A DNA stretch of 30,921 nt from Gammaproteobacteria bacterium (GTDB taxonomy: Bacteria > Pseudomonadota > Gammaproteobacteria > Steroidobacterales > Steroidobacteraceae): assembly GCA_028293725.1 (NCBI GenBank), contig JAQGOE010000096.1, forward strand, positions 1 through 30,921, read 5' to 3'. Both the position numbers and the translations under genes were made by a program. Positions 24,601-30,921 of this stretch are shown here, piece by piece. The notes beneath the pieces were generated by a model. It did no database searches. It saw only the letters and a list, made by a program, of their open reading frames with translations, and was not told the DNA's origin. Position 1 is the stretch's first letter, and each line of letters starts with the position of its first letter.

Positions 24601-25194
24601 GTTCGCGGTCAGACCCTCATCTGGAGTTTGTCGGGCATAGGGACCGGTGTGGATGTAGCGGTAGGCGATGTCTACGGCGACGGCAAACAGGAGATCATCG
24701 CGCTCACGAGCACCCAGGTGCTGGTGTTCACGCAAAGCTCAGCGGGCCTGACACAGAAGGCCAGCTACGCGGTCGCGGGGTCGGATCTGCTGGTCGCGGA
24801 TACCAATGGCGATGGCAAGGCGGAAATCTATGTGCTGGCCAACGCCAGCTTTGGTTCCAGTAACGCCTCCGTGTACCAGCTCGACGGCTCGCTCACGCTG
24901 CTCAACAGCTATCCGATCGCACCCGCGGGCAGCGCGTATGCCAGCAGTCTTTACCTGGAGGAGTCGGCTTTCCCTCGCAAGAATATTGTGTTGGCCCTGG
25001 GTGCCGAGTCAATCGAGTACACGGTCTCCCCGGTGCTCGAAGTGCTCGATCCGTCGAGCGGGGCGCAAGTTTGGCAGTCGCCCCCGTTGCGCGGCTACAT
25101 ACCGCCCAACAGCCTGAACTACTACGACCTCACGGGCAGTGGACAGATGCAGATGGTCTTCGGAACCAGCGTCGGGATGTATGTGACACAATGA
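21637..25194 (+). CDS. Lipoprotein with PKD/Ig-like domains and FG-GAP beta-propeller repeats
   Basis: 1185 residues from TTG 21637, with AAGGA at 21625-21629. A lipoprotein signal peptide ends in LLAAC with cysteine 25, followed by a glycine run. Residues 40-490 are about five Ig/PKD-like domains (SSDPDGDTITYAWTQTAGTP type). Residues 500-1185 are FG-GAP/VCBS repeats with calcium-loop motifs GDVNGDGYREI, ADIDNDGRLEL, GDVNGDGLQEI, ADVNGDGVPDL, GDVYGDGKQEI and ADTNGDGKAEI, typical of integrin-like propellers. It is predicted to sit on the outer membrane, probably facing outwards, in adhesion or binding. The stop overlaps the start of the next gene (ATGA), so the two are translationally coupled. 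Confidence 0.9.
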   Translation: MRTNRAGRLIAGTLTFFFALLLAACGGGGGGSTSSTPPTASAGAGQTVFKKATVTLDGSASSDAAGDSLTYSWSQTSGPAVTLSSPSSVKPTFTAPSTTSTLVFSLVVSEGHGNSSAPASVTISVQDQAPTAMAGSNTSVAPLTTYTLDGTGSSDPDGDTITYAWTQTAGTPVTLNTSVTGKATFTVPVQPGVLQFSLVVTDGELSSQPSTVMITVTTDPVPVAIAGADQTAPKRSLAVLQGSGTDSDQQTLTYLWQQVAGTPVTIQNATSATATFIAPATTGDLKFSLTVNDGINNSQPSTLTVHVIDLAPVVYSVALSPGSPRKNDPISATVSAADPDGDSITLSYVWSRNGTVVAGATGAAYPLGNQAKNDTISVVVTASDGTLTATGGSSVVIADTPATLSSNAPTSAVFGAAGSFQVTATDVDGDPTGAIELAYGPAGMTVSGSGQVSWTPSGPLFDRTVNMNWGVRLHDTPTVTLSGTITVTDPNRNYPLLRTDAGLATSSSSLDVEDFAGDGHQEMLIASQQSVFLLQKNGTDYDQIWAYPFDTASGAWIAAVASGDVNGDGYREIFFSAGPVVVELDGVTRREIARYGTTATGTSGSNPNPSCTSLKVADIDNDGRLELVCLGIDFNANYPAATGRVYVFDAQTLQLKWMTDDLVLGGSMAVGNVDSDPALEIVTSGGYVFDGATGANQWAYAPGFGAQVDIGDVIGDGVGKIVGTGAFAGVTAYDAVQKSVLWTIPAGISGFSAIKVAELDGTAPAEVIAADGQWGNVTVFRYTAGAPQVLTSINSIGDGVTAIATGDVNGDGLQEIVWTPTFSLTNGSPTVAISSWTPTATLLWTGPLPLELDGPFVCAKQAQVAAGQSLLMFMTPQTEEGYSGMRVVGLNPTTGFFTVSQQVDTNWAQVRACDVADVHGNGVDSVLLGTAALYNPYFTAFDFLSSTKQWSSPQLSGSPAAVTHADVNGDGVPDLIGITTDGHLYAWDVRGQTLIWSLSGIGTGVDVAVGDVYGDGKQEIIALTSTQVLVFTQSSAGLTQKASYAVAGSDLLVADTNGDGKAEIYVLANASFGSSNASVYQLDGSLTLLNSYPIAPAGSAYASSLYLEESAFPRKNIVLALGAESIEYTVSPVLEVLDPSSGAQVWQSPPLRGYIPPNSLNYYDLTGSGQMQMVFGTSVGMYVTQ

Positions 25195-27224
25195 TGAGCT
25201 CGCGAACGACACTGCGTCGCTTCTGTGCGGTCTGCCTGGCGATTCTGTGCATGGCAGCCAGCGGCAGCGCGCCGACCTACACGTTGATCGTTGGCTCCCC
25301 GGTCCAGCTGGGACCTCTTCAGGGAGTTCCCGCGAACCTCTCTTATTCGCCGGTGAGTGGCCTCATCGCCGATCTCAATGGCGATGGCGCGCCGGACATC
25401 GTGATCGGCTTGAATGGTGCCCCACCGGCTGTTTACTTGAACAACGGCACGTCCTATCCCTTCGAAAACGTGCCGGGGGTGTTTGTGGCCCCGCCTCCGG
25501 GCCCAACAACGGCAGGTATCAGTTGGGGCGCCGCTGTGTTGGCGGACGTGAACGCGGACGACCACCCCGATCTGGCGATTGCCGGCTTCAACGCGCCGGA
25601 CATGGTCTATCTCAATAACGGCACATCGAACCCCTTCAACGGCGTGACTGGCGTTGCCATCGGTACCCAGGACGTCGGTGGTGATGAGCCAGCCTTTGGC
25701 GATGTCAATGGCGACGGCTTCCCGGACATGGCGATCGCCAATACCAACCATGTTCCCAGCAGGCTCTATCTGACGAATGGAGCGCCCCTCACGAGCGGTA
25801 CTTATACGACGGTACAGATCGGCACCGACCTGGGATACGGTCAGGATGTCAAAATTGCCGACGTTAACGGAGATGGGAAGCCCGACCTCATTCTGACGTA
25901 TATCGCCGCGAGCACCGTGGCTACCGACCCTACCGGGATCGCGATCTACTTCAACAACGGCACGAGTAATCCGTTCGGCAACGTCACGCCGGTGCGGCTC
26001 CTCGTGGGGCAGTCGGTCATTTCTATCGCGGTCGCCGACCTCAACCAGGATGGCCAGCCGGATCTCGTCGCGACGGCCACCGATCTAACCGGCGCGCAAA
26101 ACAACCTGTATGTGTTCCTGAATACCGGCTCCTCGTCGCAACCCTTCGCCAACGCGCAGACGCTGCAGCCCGATGCTGATCTGGGCAGCGGCGACTGCCT
26201 TGGCGTAAGCGCTGCGGATGTGAACGGTGATGGCCTGCCAGACCTTTTGTTTGCCTGCAATGCGCCGGCGCAGAACGTAACACCCGCGCCCGTGAGCCCG
26301 GCGGTCGGGGCGATCTATCTCAACAACGGCACCGCGAATCCGTTCGCCAACGTCGCACCGGTCGATATTCCCGCGAATCCCCAGAGTGGCTATGCCCGAA
26401 CAATGTCGGTCGGTACGCTCGTTAAGAATGGTGTTCCAGACATTCTCGTCGGCGCTGCCGGACCGGGCAACGGTAACTACTACCCCACTACGCTCGATCA
26501 AACGCCGGTCGCCCAGAACGACTCGGCGGTGTGCGCCATCAACGGGTCGGTCCAGATCAACGTTGCCACGAACGATGTCGCGGGGTCGGGCCAGAGCCTG
26601 AATCTCAGCTCGGTGACGATTACGACAGCGCCGCAGCACGGATCGGCGACTCTCGCTGCAACCACTGGCGTGGTCACCTATCAGCCGGCAAACGGCTATT
26701 CAGGGGCCGATAGCTTCCAGTACACGGTACGCGATGGTCTCGGCGCGACATCGAACATCGCCTCCGTCAGCGTAAGCGTCCAGCCCGCGCCGGTGGCGAC
26801 CAATGATACGGCCACGATGCAAGCTAACCAGAGCGCCACCCTCAGTGTTCTGGCGAACGACACGAGCGCGGGGGGCACTCTCAATCCCGCATCGATCAAT
26901 GTTGTTGTCCCGCCCGCGCACGGTACGGCGGTCGTCACGAGCGGCGCGGTCGTCTACACGCCCGCGACCGGCTATTCGGGGCTCGACACTTTTCAATACT
27001 CCGTGCAAGACAACCTGGGCACGGTGTCTAACGTGGCCACTGTATCCATCGAGGTGACGGCGCCGCCCAGTAGCGGTGGGCATAGCGGCGGAGGCGCAAT
27101 CGGTGTCCTCGAGCTTGCCGCCCTTGCCGCCTTCGTGCTGCGAGCGGCCTTACGTCAGGCGCCTGCTAGTCTTTGCCGCCGCGTGGAGGGCCACCGACAG
27201 CATGGACACGATGGAAGACCGTAA
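25191..27224 (+). CDS. Exported FG-GAP/Ig protein with a GlyGly-CTERM-like sorting tail
   Basis: 677 residues from ATG 25191, which overlaps the upstream TGA (25192-25194). A second ATG follows at once (25194). Signal peptide: LRRFCAVCLAILCMAASGSA. Residues 35-430 carry FG-GAP repeats (IADLNGDGAPDIVIG, GDVNGDGFPDMAIA, ADVNGDGKPDLILT, ADLNQDGQPDLVA, ADVNGDGLPDLLFA) alternating with LNNGTSNPF units. Two Ig-like (Big_9/cadherin-type) domains follow, each with the NDT...SVLANDTS and GYSGLDTFQYSVQD pattern. The end has GGHSGGGAIG, a hydrophobic helix (VLELAALAAFVLRAAL) and arginines, like a rhombosortase GlyGly-CTERM signal, although about 20 extra residues follow. Probably surface-displayed with the upstream lipoprotein. 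Confidence 0.88.
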   Translation: MMSSRTTLRRFCAVCLAILCMAASGSAPTYTLIVGSPVQLGPLQGVPANLSYSPVSGLIADLNGDGAPDIVIGLNGAPPAVYLNNGTSYPFENVPGVFVAPPPGPTTAGISWGAAVLADVNADDHPDLAIAGFNAPDMVYLNNGTSNPFNGVTGVAIGTQDVGGDEPAFGDVNGDGFPDMAIANTNHVPSRLYLTNGAPLTSGTYTTVQIGTDLGYGQDVKIADVNGDGKPDLILTYIAASTVATDPTGIAIYFNNGTSNPFGNVTPVRLLVGQSVISIAVADLNQDGQPDLVATATDLTGAQNNLYVFLNTGSSSQPFANAQTLQPDADLGSGDCLGVSAADVNGDGLPDLLFACNAPAQNVTPAPVSPAVGAIYLNNGTANPFANVAPVDIPANPQSGYARTMSVGTLVKNGVPDILVGAAGPGNGNYYPTTLDQTPVAQNDSAVCAINGSVQINVATNDVAGSGQSLNLSSVTITTAPQHGSATLAATTGVVTYQPANGYSGADSFQYTVRDGLGATSNIASVSVSVQPAPVATNDTATMQANQSATLSVLANDTSAGGTLNPASINVVVPPAHGTAVVTSGAVVYTPATGYSGLDTFQYSVQDNLGTVSNVATVSIEVTAPPSSGGHSGGGAIGVLELAALAAFVLRAALRQAPASLCRRVEGHRQHGHDGRP

Positions 27225-27648
27225 CCCGTACGCGCCGCCCAAGGCACGCGTCGCAGACATCGTCGCCGCCACTGATCCCGATCGCCTGACGGCGCAAGTG
27301 GCATCCGGCCAAAAGCGCATGATATGGGCGATCCTGTTGCAGCTCGGTGGCATTCTCCTGGGCGTATTGAATGCCCTTGTCAGCATCTCTCCGGTCCTCG
27401 CCGTCGTGACCTTCATTTCTGGGGTCGCAGCATTCGGCCTATCGATCTCCGGCTTCATGCAGACCGCTCGTGGTCTTAAGATCCGGCCGGCCGTGCGCGG
27501 CTTGCTGGTGGTCTGCCTGTTTCTGCCTATCCTCAACCTGGTGTTACTGCTGATATTGAATTTCCGCGCCACCCGCGCTCTGCGCGCCGCCGGTTACCAT
27601 GTTGGTATGTTTGGAGTGACCTCGAAATACCCGCGCGCCGCCGCCTAG
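27202..27648 (+). CDS. Small integral membrane protein (NPYAPP N terminus)
   Basis: 148 residues from ATG 27202. A second ATG at 27211 is possible. It overlaps the end of the previous gene by 23 bases in another frame. After EDRNPYAPPKARV, a motif common at the N terminus of small bacterial membrane proteins, come four hydrophobic segments (MIWAILLQLGGILLGVLNAL; VLAVVTFISGVAAFGLSISG; GLLVVCLFLPILNLVLLLIL). Its function is unknown. The overlap suggests it belongs to the FG-GAP operon. Confidence 0.7.
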   Translation: MDTMEDRNPYAPPKARVADIVAATDPDRLTAQVASGQKRMIWAILLQLGGILLGVLNALVSISPVLAVVTFISGVAAFGLSISGFMQTARGLKIRPAVRGLLVVCLFLPILNLVLLLILNFRATRALRAAGYHVGMFGVTSKYPRAAA

Positions 27649-27681
27649 AATACGCGTCCGCGTGCGGGTCATGCTCCAGCT

Positions 27682-27884
27682 CTAACCCCCCATCGAAACG
27701 CCCACTTCCCTCTGCCGCCGCCGAAACTCCCCCGGAGTGCAACCGGCCTCGAGCTTGAAAAACTTGACGAAGTTCGTCGGATCTTTAAACCCCCAGCCGT
27801 TCACCAATCAAGGCAATCGGCAGGGCCGTATGCGCCAGCAACCGTTTAGCCTCAAGATTAATCCGCAATCCAATGAGGACTTTT
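27682..27884 (-). pseudogene. C-terminal fragment of an AraC-family regulator
   Basis: Two frames on the minus strand give IGLRINLEAKRLLAHTALPI, then IGERLG, then FKDPTNFVKFFKLEAGCTPG and EFRRRQREVG. This is the second helix-turn-helix of AraC regulators. The break is at the GGGGGTTT run near 27787-27795, where one extra base disrupts the frame. The first helix-turn-helix and the whole ligand domain are missing. At its upstream edge it is joined directly to an alpha/beta hydrolase fragment. Confidence 0.75.
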
Positions 27885-28064
27885 GCCCTGACACCCGCTA
27901 GCCAAGCCGTCTGTCACCGCCGGGTCCCAGTAATCCATGTTGCCCAGATAGTGCATGTTGAAGACGAGCGGCACGCCGCCGGCCTTGCCGAATCGGCGAT
28001 AGGCGATGCGGATTCCGTTAGCGTTGACGAACTGTGTCGGTGCGGTCTGGTGGGGATGAATCAT
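27885..28064 (-). pseudogene. N-terminal fragment of an alpha/beta hydrolase
   Basis: From ATG 28064: HPHQTAPTQFVNANGIRIAY, RRFGKAGGVPLVFNMHYLGN and MDYWDPAVTDGLAS. This matches the first 55-60 residues of alpha/beta hydrolases of the kind that often follow glcG/SDR genes. The protein then changes abruptly into unrelated residues and joins the AraC fragment, so a deletion fused the two. It starts 13 bases after the stop of the GlcG-family gene, as in an operon. No catalytic residues remain. Confidence 0.72.
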
Positions 28065-28077
28065 TATGGTCACGCCC

Positions 28078-28518
28078 CTATTTCTCAGTCGGCGTTGCAT
28101 CGGGTACGAGGGCTAGGGCAGCTCTCGCGCAATCGACGTCGTTCTGCACCTTGGGCGCTCCGCTCACCCCGATCGCACCGACAACTTCTCCGTTTACCTT
28201 GATGGGAAACCCTCCACCCCACGCCGCCACACGCGAAAGCGCGGGGATGCCAGCCAAAAGCGACGGGTCGTCCTGGATAAAGTTGAAAAAGTCCTGCGTG
28301 GAAACGCCGAACAGAGCTGTGTACGCCTTGTTCTGCGCTATCTCAATGGTAGGGATGGGGGTCCCATCCATCCGGCTAAAGGCCTTGAGATTGCCGCCGT
28401 CATCGAGAATCGCTACGTTCTCGGTAACGCCGAGTTCTGTGGCTTTCGCCACCGCTGCATTCACCATTTTCTGCGCTAGCTCATAAGAGATGCTGTGTTT
28501 CTTGATTACATTAGCCAC
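28078..28518 (-). CDS. GlcG/HbpS-family protein (DUF336)
   Basis: 146 residues from GTG 28518, chosen because GGAAGGGAGAAG lies 5-16 bases upstream and relatives begin with (M/V)ANVIKKHSISYE. The GlcG/HbpS fold is clear: AQKMVNAAVAKATELGVTEN, VAILDDGGNLKAFSRMDG, AQNKAYTALFG, GGGFPIKVNGEVVGAIGVSG, NDVDCARAALAL. HbpS binds heme. GlcG-type proteins have varied, mostly unknown, roles. Cytoplasmic, no signal peptide. Its frame is also open upstream, joining it in frame to a decayed SDR gene. This is the only intact gene in the cluster. Confidence 0.88.
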   Translation of the reverse strand: MANVIKKHSISYELAQKMVNAAVAKATELGVTENVAILDDGGNLKAFSRMDGTPIPTIEIAQNKAYTALFGVSTQDFFNFIQDDPSLLAGIPALSRVAAWGGGFPIKVNGEVVGAIGVSGAPKVQNDVDCARAALALVPDATPTEK

Positions 28519-28574
28519 TGGACTTCTCCCTTCCGCTTGATATGTATTGAGCGTTGATCGGATATGGGTCGTAA

Positions 28575-29021
28575 TAGTCGGCTCCGGCGCGACGCCGTTC
28601 ACACGGTTTCCGGACTTGACGATTTCGAGCGCCACCGACTTGGTGATGCCTTCGGCCGCGTGCTTGCTGCCGACATAGACAGAGGCCCCCGCCACACGCT
28701 CGTGCCCGTAGGTCGAGGAGATGTTGAGAATGCTGCCGCTGCCCCGTCCTCGCATGACGCGCACTCGTGCTTCATGTTCAGGATCAACGCCGAGAACACT
28801 CGTGTCGAACGCAGAGCGCGAACGTCATCTTCCTTGCAGACGTCGGCGTTGATGAACTCGGCCTCGGAACCGAAAGAGCGCAGCTCCTTAACGAGCGCGT
28901 TGCCGGCCTTATCACGCCGCCCGGCAGCGACCACCCTCGCGTCCTTCTTGGCAAAGGCGACCGCAGCCGTGCTGCCTATGACGGTAGGGCCTCCCGTGAT
29001 CAACACGACTGACTCGTTCAT
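28575..29021 (-). pseudogene. Short-chain dehydrogenase/reductase gene with internal deletion and frameshift
   Basis: From ATG 29021: VVLITGGPTVIGSTAAVAFA (dinucleotide loop), ARVVAAGRRDKAGNALVKEL, FINADVCKEDDVRAL, then directly RSTRVFSALILNMKHE. About 40-50 residues that normally include the NNAG motif are missing. After KHE the frame shifts and continues as RVMRGRGSGSILNISSTYGH, ASVYVGSKHAAEGITKSVAL (the YxxxK catalytic pair) and NRVNGVAPEPT. The C-terminal quarter is lost and the rest runs into the glcG leader. Three separate lesions make it nonfunctional. Confidence 0.8.
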
Positions 29022-30219
29022 TGCACTAGCCCTAATGACAGATGGGGTGCATCTTGTGTATCGACTAACCTGCTTCCATCCTCACTGTAGGTTTCCGTAG
29101 CGCATGTGAATAAGACTTTGTAAGCTAGGGGGCATACTATTCAGGCATGGAATGGCACGCGGCAGCCGAAAAAGACTTTCCAGGCTGGCCCCATGCCTCA
29201 CGGGCATCGCGTCGGCTCGTTGGCCCGTCGCAGTACCGTAGCCTTCGCACACCTACGGACGTGAAGCGGCACGAGCGTTTCCCAACGGGGCAGAAAGAAT
29301 GTTCACCCGTACTCCCGCTTCCGCCTCTCGATCGCTTCGAGTGAAACGAGGTTATCTATTCCATCGCACCCGGAGAAGGCGCAGAACGGGATAGGGGTTA
29401 TTCCAGAAGGCCCATAAATACCTGGTCCGGCCGATCACCGGGGTGTATGCGGGTCTACCGCGCCGGTGGGCACTTTCTGGAGCAGTGCGCGCGGCTCCCA
29501 TGCGCCTGCGGCAACAACTGCCAAACTCATTTTGCGCTTCGTGGAACAAGCGCTATCCCTTTCTGCGCCTTCTTCTGATGTGGCGAAACAGATAACTTTA
29601 ATTCCATAACGAATAACAGAGCCGATCATAACTGCAGGAGCCGACCATCAACGCCTGCGGCCAGCAACGCATCCCGTTGCAAGCCAGTGGTTTGCCGATC
29701 AAACTCGGAGGAGACACGCATGTACCCGACCAACGTAGGCGGCCCCGCCCTTCACTAATTTTTCCGCATGATAGACAATACCGACATGTTTTTCTGTACA
29801 TTGATTGGCCCGTCGCGAACCGACTTTTGGTGGCTCAGAACCCGCTGTCGGCCACTAGTTGCCGGTCATCGAACAGGAATCGCCGCCGCTTAGCAGACAT
29901 TCGCCGCAAACAGCAATCAAGCCACGGAGTAATCCAACAGCGGTCCACCGCGTTTCCCGACTCGATAGCCTAAGATAGGGCGTCATGCTTGGTACGGAAT
30001 AGAGGATCGGCGCCCACTGCGGATAGTCCGAGAAGCGCACGGGCCAGACTCATCGCTGAGACGGAATACATGCCCGCCGTACAGGCGCACACCAACGTGT
30101 CCGCAACGATCGGCGAGGCGATGCCGGCGAGATCATCCAAGTCCTGACGGAGGCAGCGCCCACGCTCAGACGATGGGACCGGCCGGATCGGAGTGCCAGC
30201 CTGAGATCGGCCGGTCCCT
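29022..30219. other. About 1.2 kb without a supportable gene
   Basis: Short open frames exist on both strands, but none has recognisable motifs, a credible ribosome site plus length, or homopolymer-corrected homology that I can see. A strong GGAGGAG (29707-29713) precedes an ATG at 29720 that encodes only 12 residues. A minus-strand frame ending near 29970 contains SPIVADTLVCACTAGMYS, weakly protein-like but unidentified. The region is probably decayed DNA between mobile-element scars. Confidence 0.5.
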
Positions 30220-30369
30220 TTACTCCAGTGCGCGAACCTGCATCTGATCGCACCGCAGGAGACGCAGGATCTTTGCCTGCTCCTCCGACTCGACGCCTTC
30301 CGCGACGACAACCAACCTCAGGGCGTGCGCGAGGGAAATGATGGCCCGTTCGGCTAACGCGCAGATCAT
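30220..30369 (-). pseudogene. Fragment of an EAL-domain (cyclic di-GMP phosphodiesterase) gene
   Basis: The minus-strand frame ending at TAA 30220-30222 reads AERAIISLAHALRLVVVAEG, then VESEEQAKILRLLRCDQMQ. This is the conserved end of EAL domains (VVAEGVExxEQ with the glutamate, then L..LGCDxxQG). The normal continuation GYLFSRPLP is replaced by VRALE and a stop. Everything upstream, including the EAL signature, is missing. About 48 codons remain. Confidence 0.75.
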
Positions 30370-30500
30370 GAGACTGAATCACTAATGTTGAGACTCAAAC
30401 GACAGGGTCGCAAGCGCAGCCAGTGACAGCAATGAGCAGTCTGGTGACACTAATGATTGACAGTTTTGGCCTGCGTGCCGCGAATGAGCAGCCCGGTGAC
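30369..30500. repeat. Short direct repeats resembling an insertion-sequence end
   Basis: AATGAGCAGTCTGGTGAC at 30431-30448 recurs as AATGAGCAGCCCGGTGAC at 30483-30500 (two mismatches, 52-base period). TGAGACT occurs at 30369 and 30389, and CACTAATG at 30380 and 30448. Multiple spaced repeats of this kind are typical of IS21-like termini. No transposase is visible inside the window, so this may be a solo end or the start of an element lying elsewhere. Confidence 0.4.
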
Positions 30501-30502
30501 TT

Positions 30503-30757
30503 TCACTCGGGATCGCGGCCTTTGCCCTTCAGACTCGCAAGCCGCATGCGCGCAGGACTGCCTGTCAACGACCGCATCTGGCGGATGGCGACAGCGTTCA
30601 GTTTTTGGAGGCGTTCTCTCTGGGGCAAGCCCATCTGGATGAACTCCGCGTTCAAACTCTCTATGTTCGCCAGCACGAGAAGCTGCCGGACGGAAGCGCT
30701 ATCGGGATGCCCTCCCAAGCACCCGCTCGTTTGGGGGCTGCAGGGGCGTGGCGGCAA
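30503..30757 (-). CDS. Unidentified small protein, 84 residues or less
   Basis: The segment RQLLVLANIESLNAEFIQMG followed by LPQRERLQKLNAVAIRQMRS looks like a real helical protein: regular heptad-like leucines and balanced charge. The first 20 residues (MPPRPCSPQTSGCLGG) look non-coding, so the true start is uncertain. I do not recognise the family. It ends three bases from the IS-end-like repeats, so it may belong to a mobile element. Confidence 0.35.
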   Translation of the reverse strand: MPPRPCSPQTSGCLGGHPDSASVRQLLVLANIESLNAEFIQMGLPQRERLQKLNAVAIRQMRSLTGSPARMRLASLKGKGRDPE

Positions 30758-30921
30758 ATCTGCGCGAAGACGGCGCCAGGCCTGCGATTGCGACAGCCCG
30801 CGCTCGCGAGCAGCGCCTAAAAAGCCGCCCTATCGCGCAACGGCGTGTAGAGTCTCGGGGCGAATATGTCTTTCATGTGTTCCGACTATGTTCTGTCTGC
30901 TCCCGCAACGTCCCTTGGTTG
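30758..30921. other. Right edge of the window, no gene seen
   Basis: The minus strand shows KDIFAPRLYTPLRDRAAF near 30823-30880 before a stop. It is protein-like but too short to place. Nothing else is recognised. Confidence 0.3.

Noticed and set aside
28078..28764. 228-residue SDR-GlcG fusion as a single functional protein
   Set aside because: A strong ribosome site and a GTG matching the family N terminus lie at 28518, and the SDR part is mutated and truncated. The fusion frame is probably accidental.
29970..30311. 113-residue minus-strand ORF
   Set aside because: It overlaps the EAL remnant in another frame. Only a short C-terminal stretch looks protein-like, and no family is recognised.

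Overview
The window reads as about 31 kb of a GC-rich proteobacterial chromosome, probably a gammaproteobacterium. The evidence is an E. coli-type LexA box (CTGT-N8-ACAG) in front of an imuA-imuB-dnaE2 mutagenesis cassette, a near-consensus gammaproteobacterial dif site, a DUF6152 periplasmic protein, and a protein ending in a GlyGly-CTERM-like sorting signal. A Steroidobacter/Nevskia/Xanthomonas-like lineage is plausible but unproven. The most striking site is the dif-like XerCD recombination sequence at 16559-16586. FtsK-orienting octamers (GGGNAGGG) seen by eye point toward it from both sides (4 of 4 on the left, 2 of 3 on the right). The window therefore probably spans the replication terminus.

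Layout. 1-176: 3' end of an outer-membrane beta-barrel gene. 440-5578 (minus): SOS-regulated imuA-imuB-dnaE2 translesion cassette with its LexA box at 5607-5622. 5719-6140: a small unknown ORF and a scrap resembling a group II intron reverse transcriptase. 6236-8048: a quinone oxidoreductase and a TetR regulator, with three related candidate operators (6195, 7403, 8391). 8597-11744: an ECF sigma factor with no visible anti-sigma gene, a 5'-truncated alpha/beta hydrolase, and an exported alpha/beta hydrolase. 11892-12929: DUF6152 protein. 13084-13580: AAA-type ATPase pseudogene with three frameshifts. 13607-14164: pyridoxamine-phosphate-oxidase-fold protein. 14165-16552: intergenic DNA with a stem-loop and a DnaA box, a formaldehyde-activating-enzyme remnant, a RidA-family gene, and a decayed IS (ISNCY/IS1202-like) whose end repeats lie 9 bp from dif.

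Right of dif: a 1085-residue protein with two blocks of Sel1 repeats around an unrecognised domain, a zinc-ribbon membrane protein, and a NAD(P)-binding epimerase-like protein. Then comes a plus-strand operon of a large Ig/PKD plus FG-GAP lipoprotein, a second FG-GAP/Ig protein with a C-terminal sorting-like tail, and a small membrane protein. From 27650 to the end the DNA is mostly a gene graveyard: AraC, alpha/beta hydrolase, SDR and EAL fragments, and IS-like end repeats. One intact GlcG/HbpS-family gene (28078-28518) survives there.

Functionally, the cassette at the left gives damage-inducible mutagenic repair. The TetR/quinone-reductase pair looks like a small ligand-responsive detoxification unit. 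The FG-GAP operon looks like a cell-surface module. The many fragments on both sides of dif fit a terminus region where foreign DNA accumulates and decays. No tRNA, rRNA or CRISPR array was seen.
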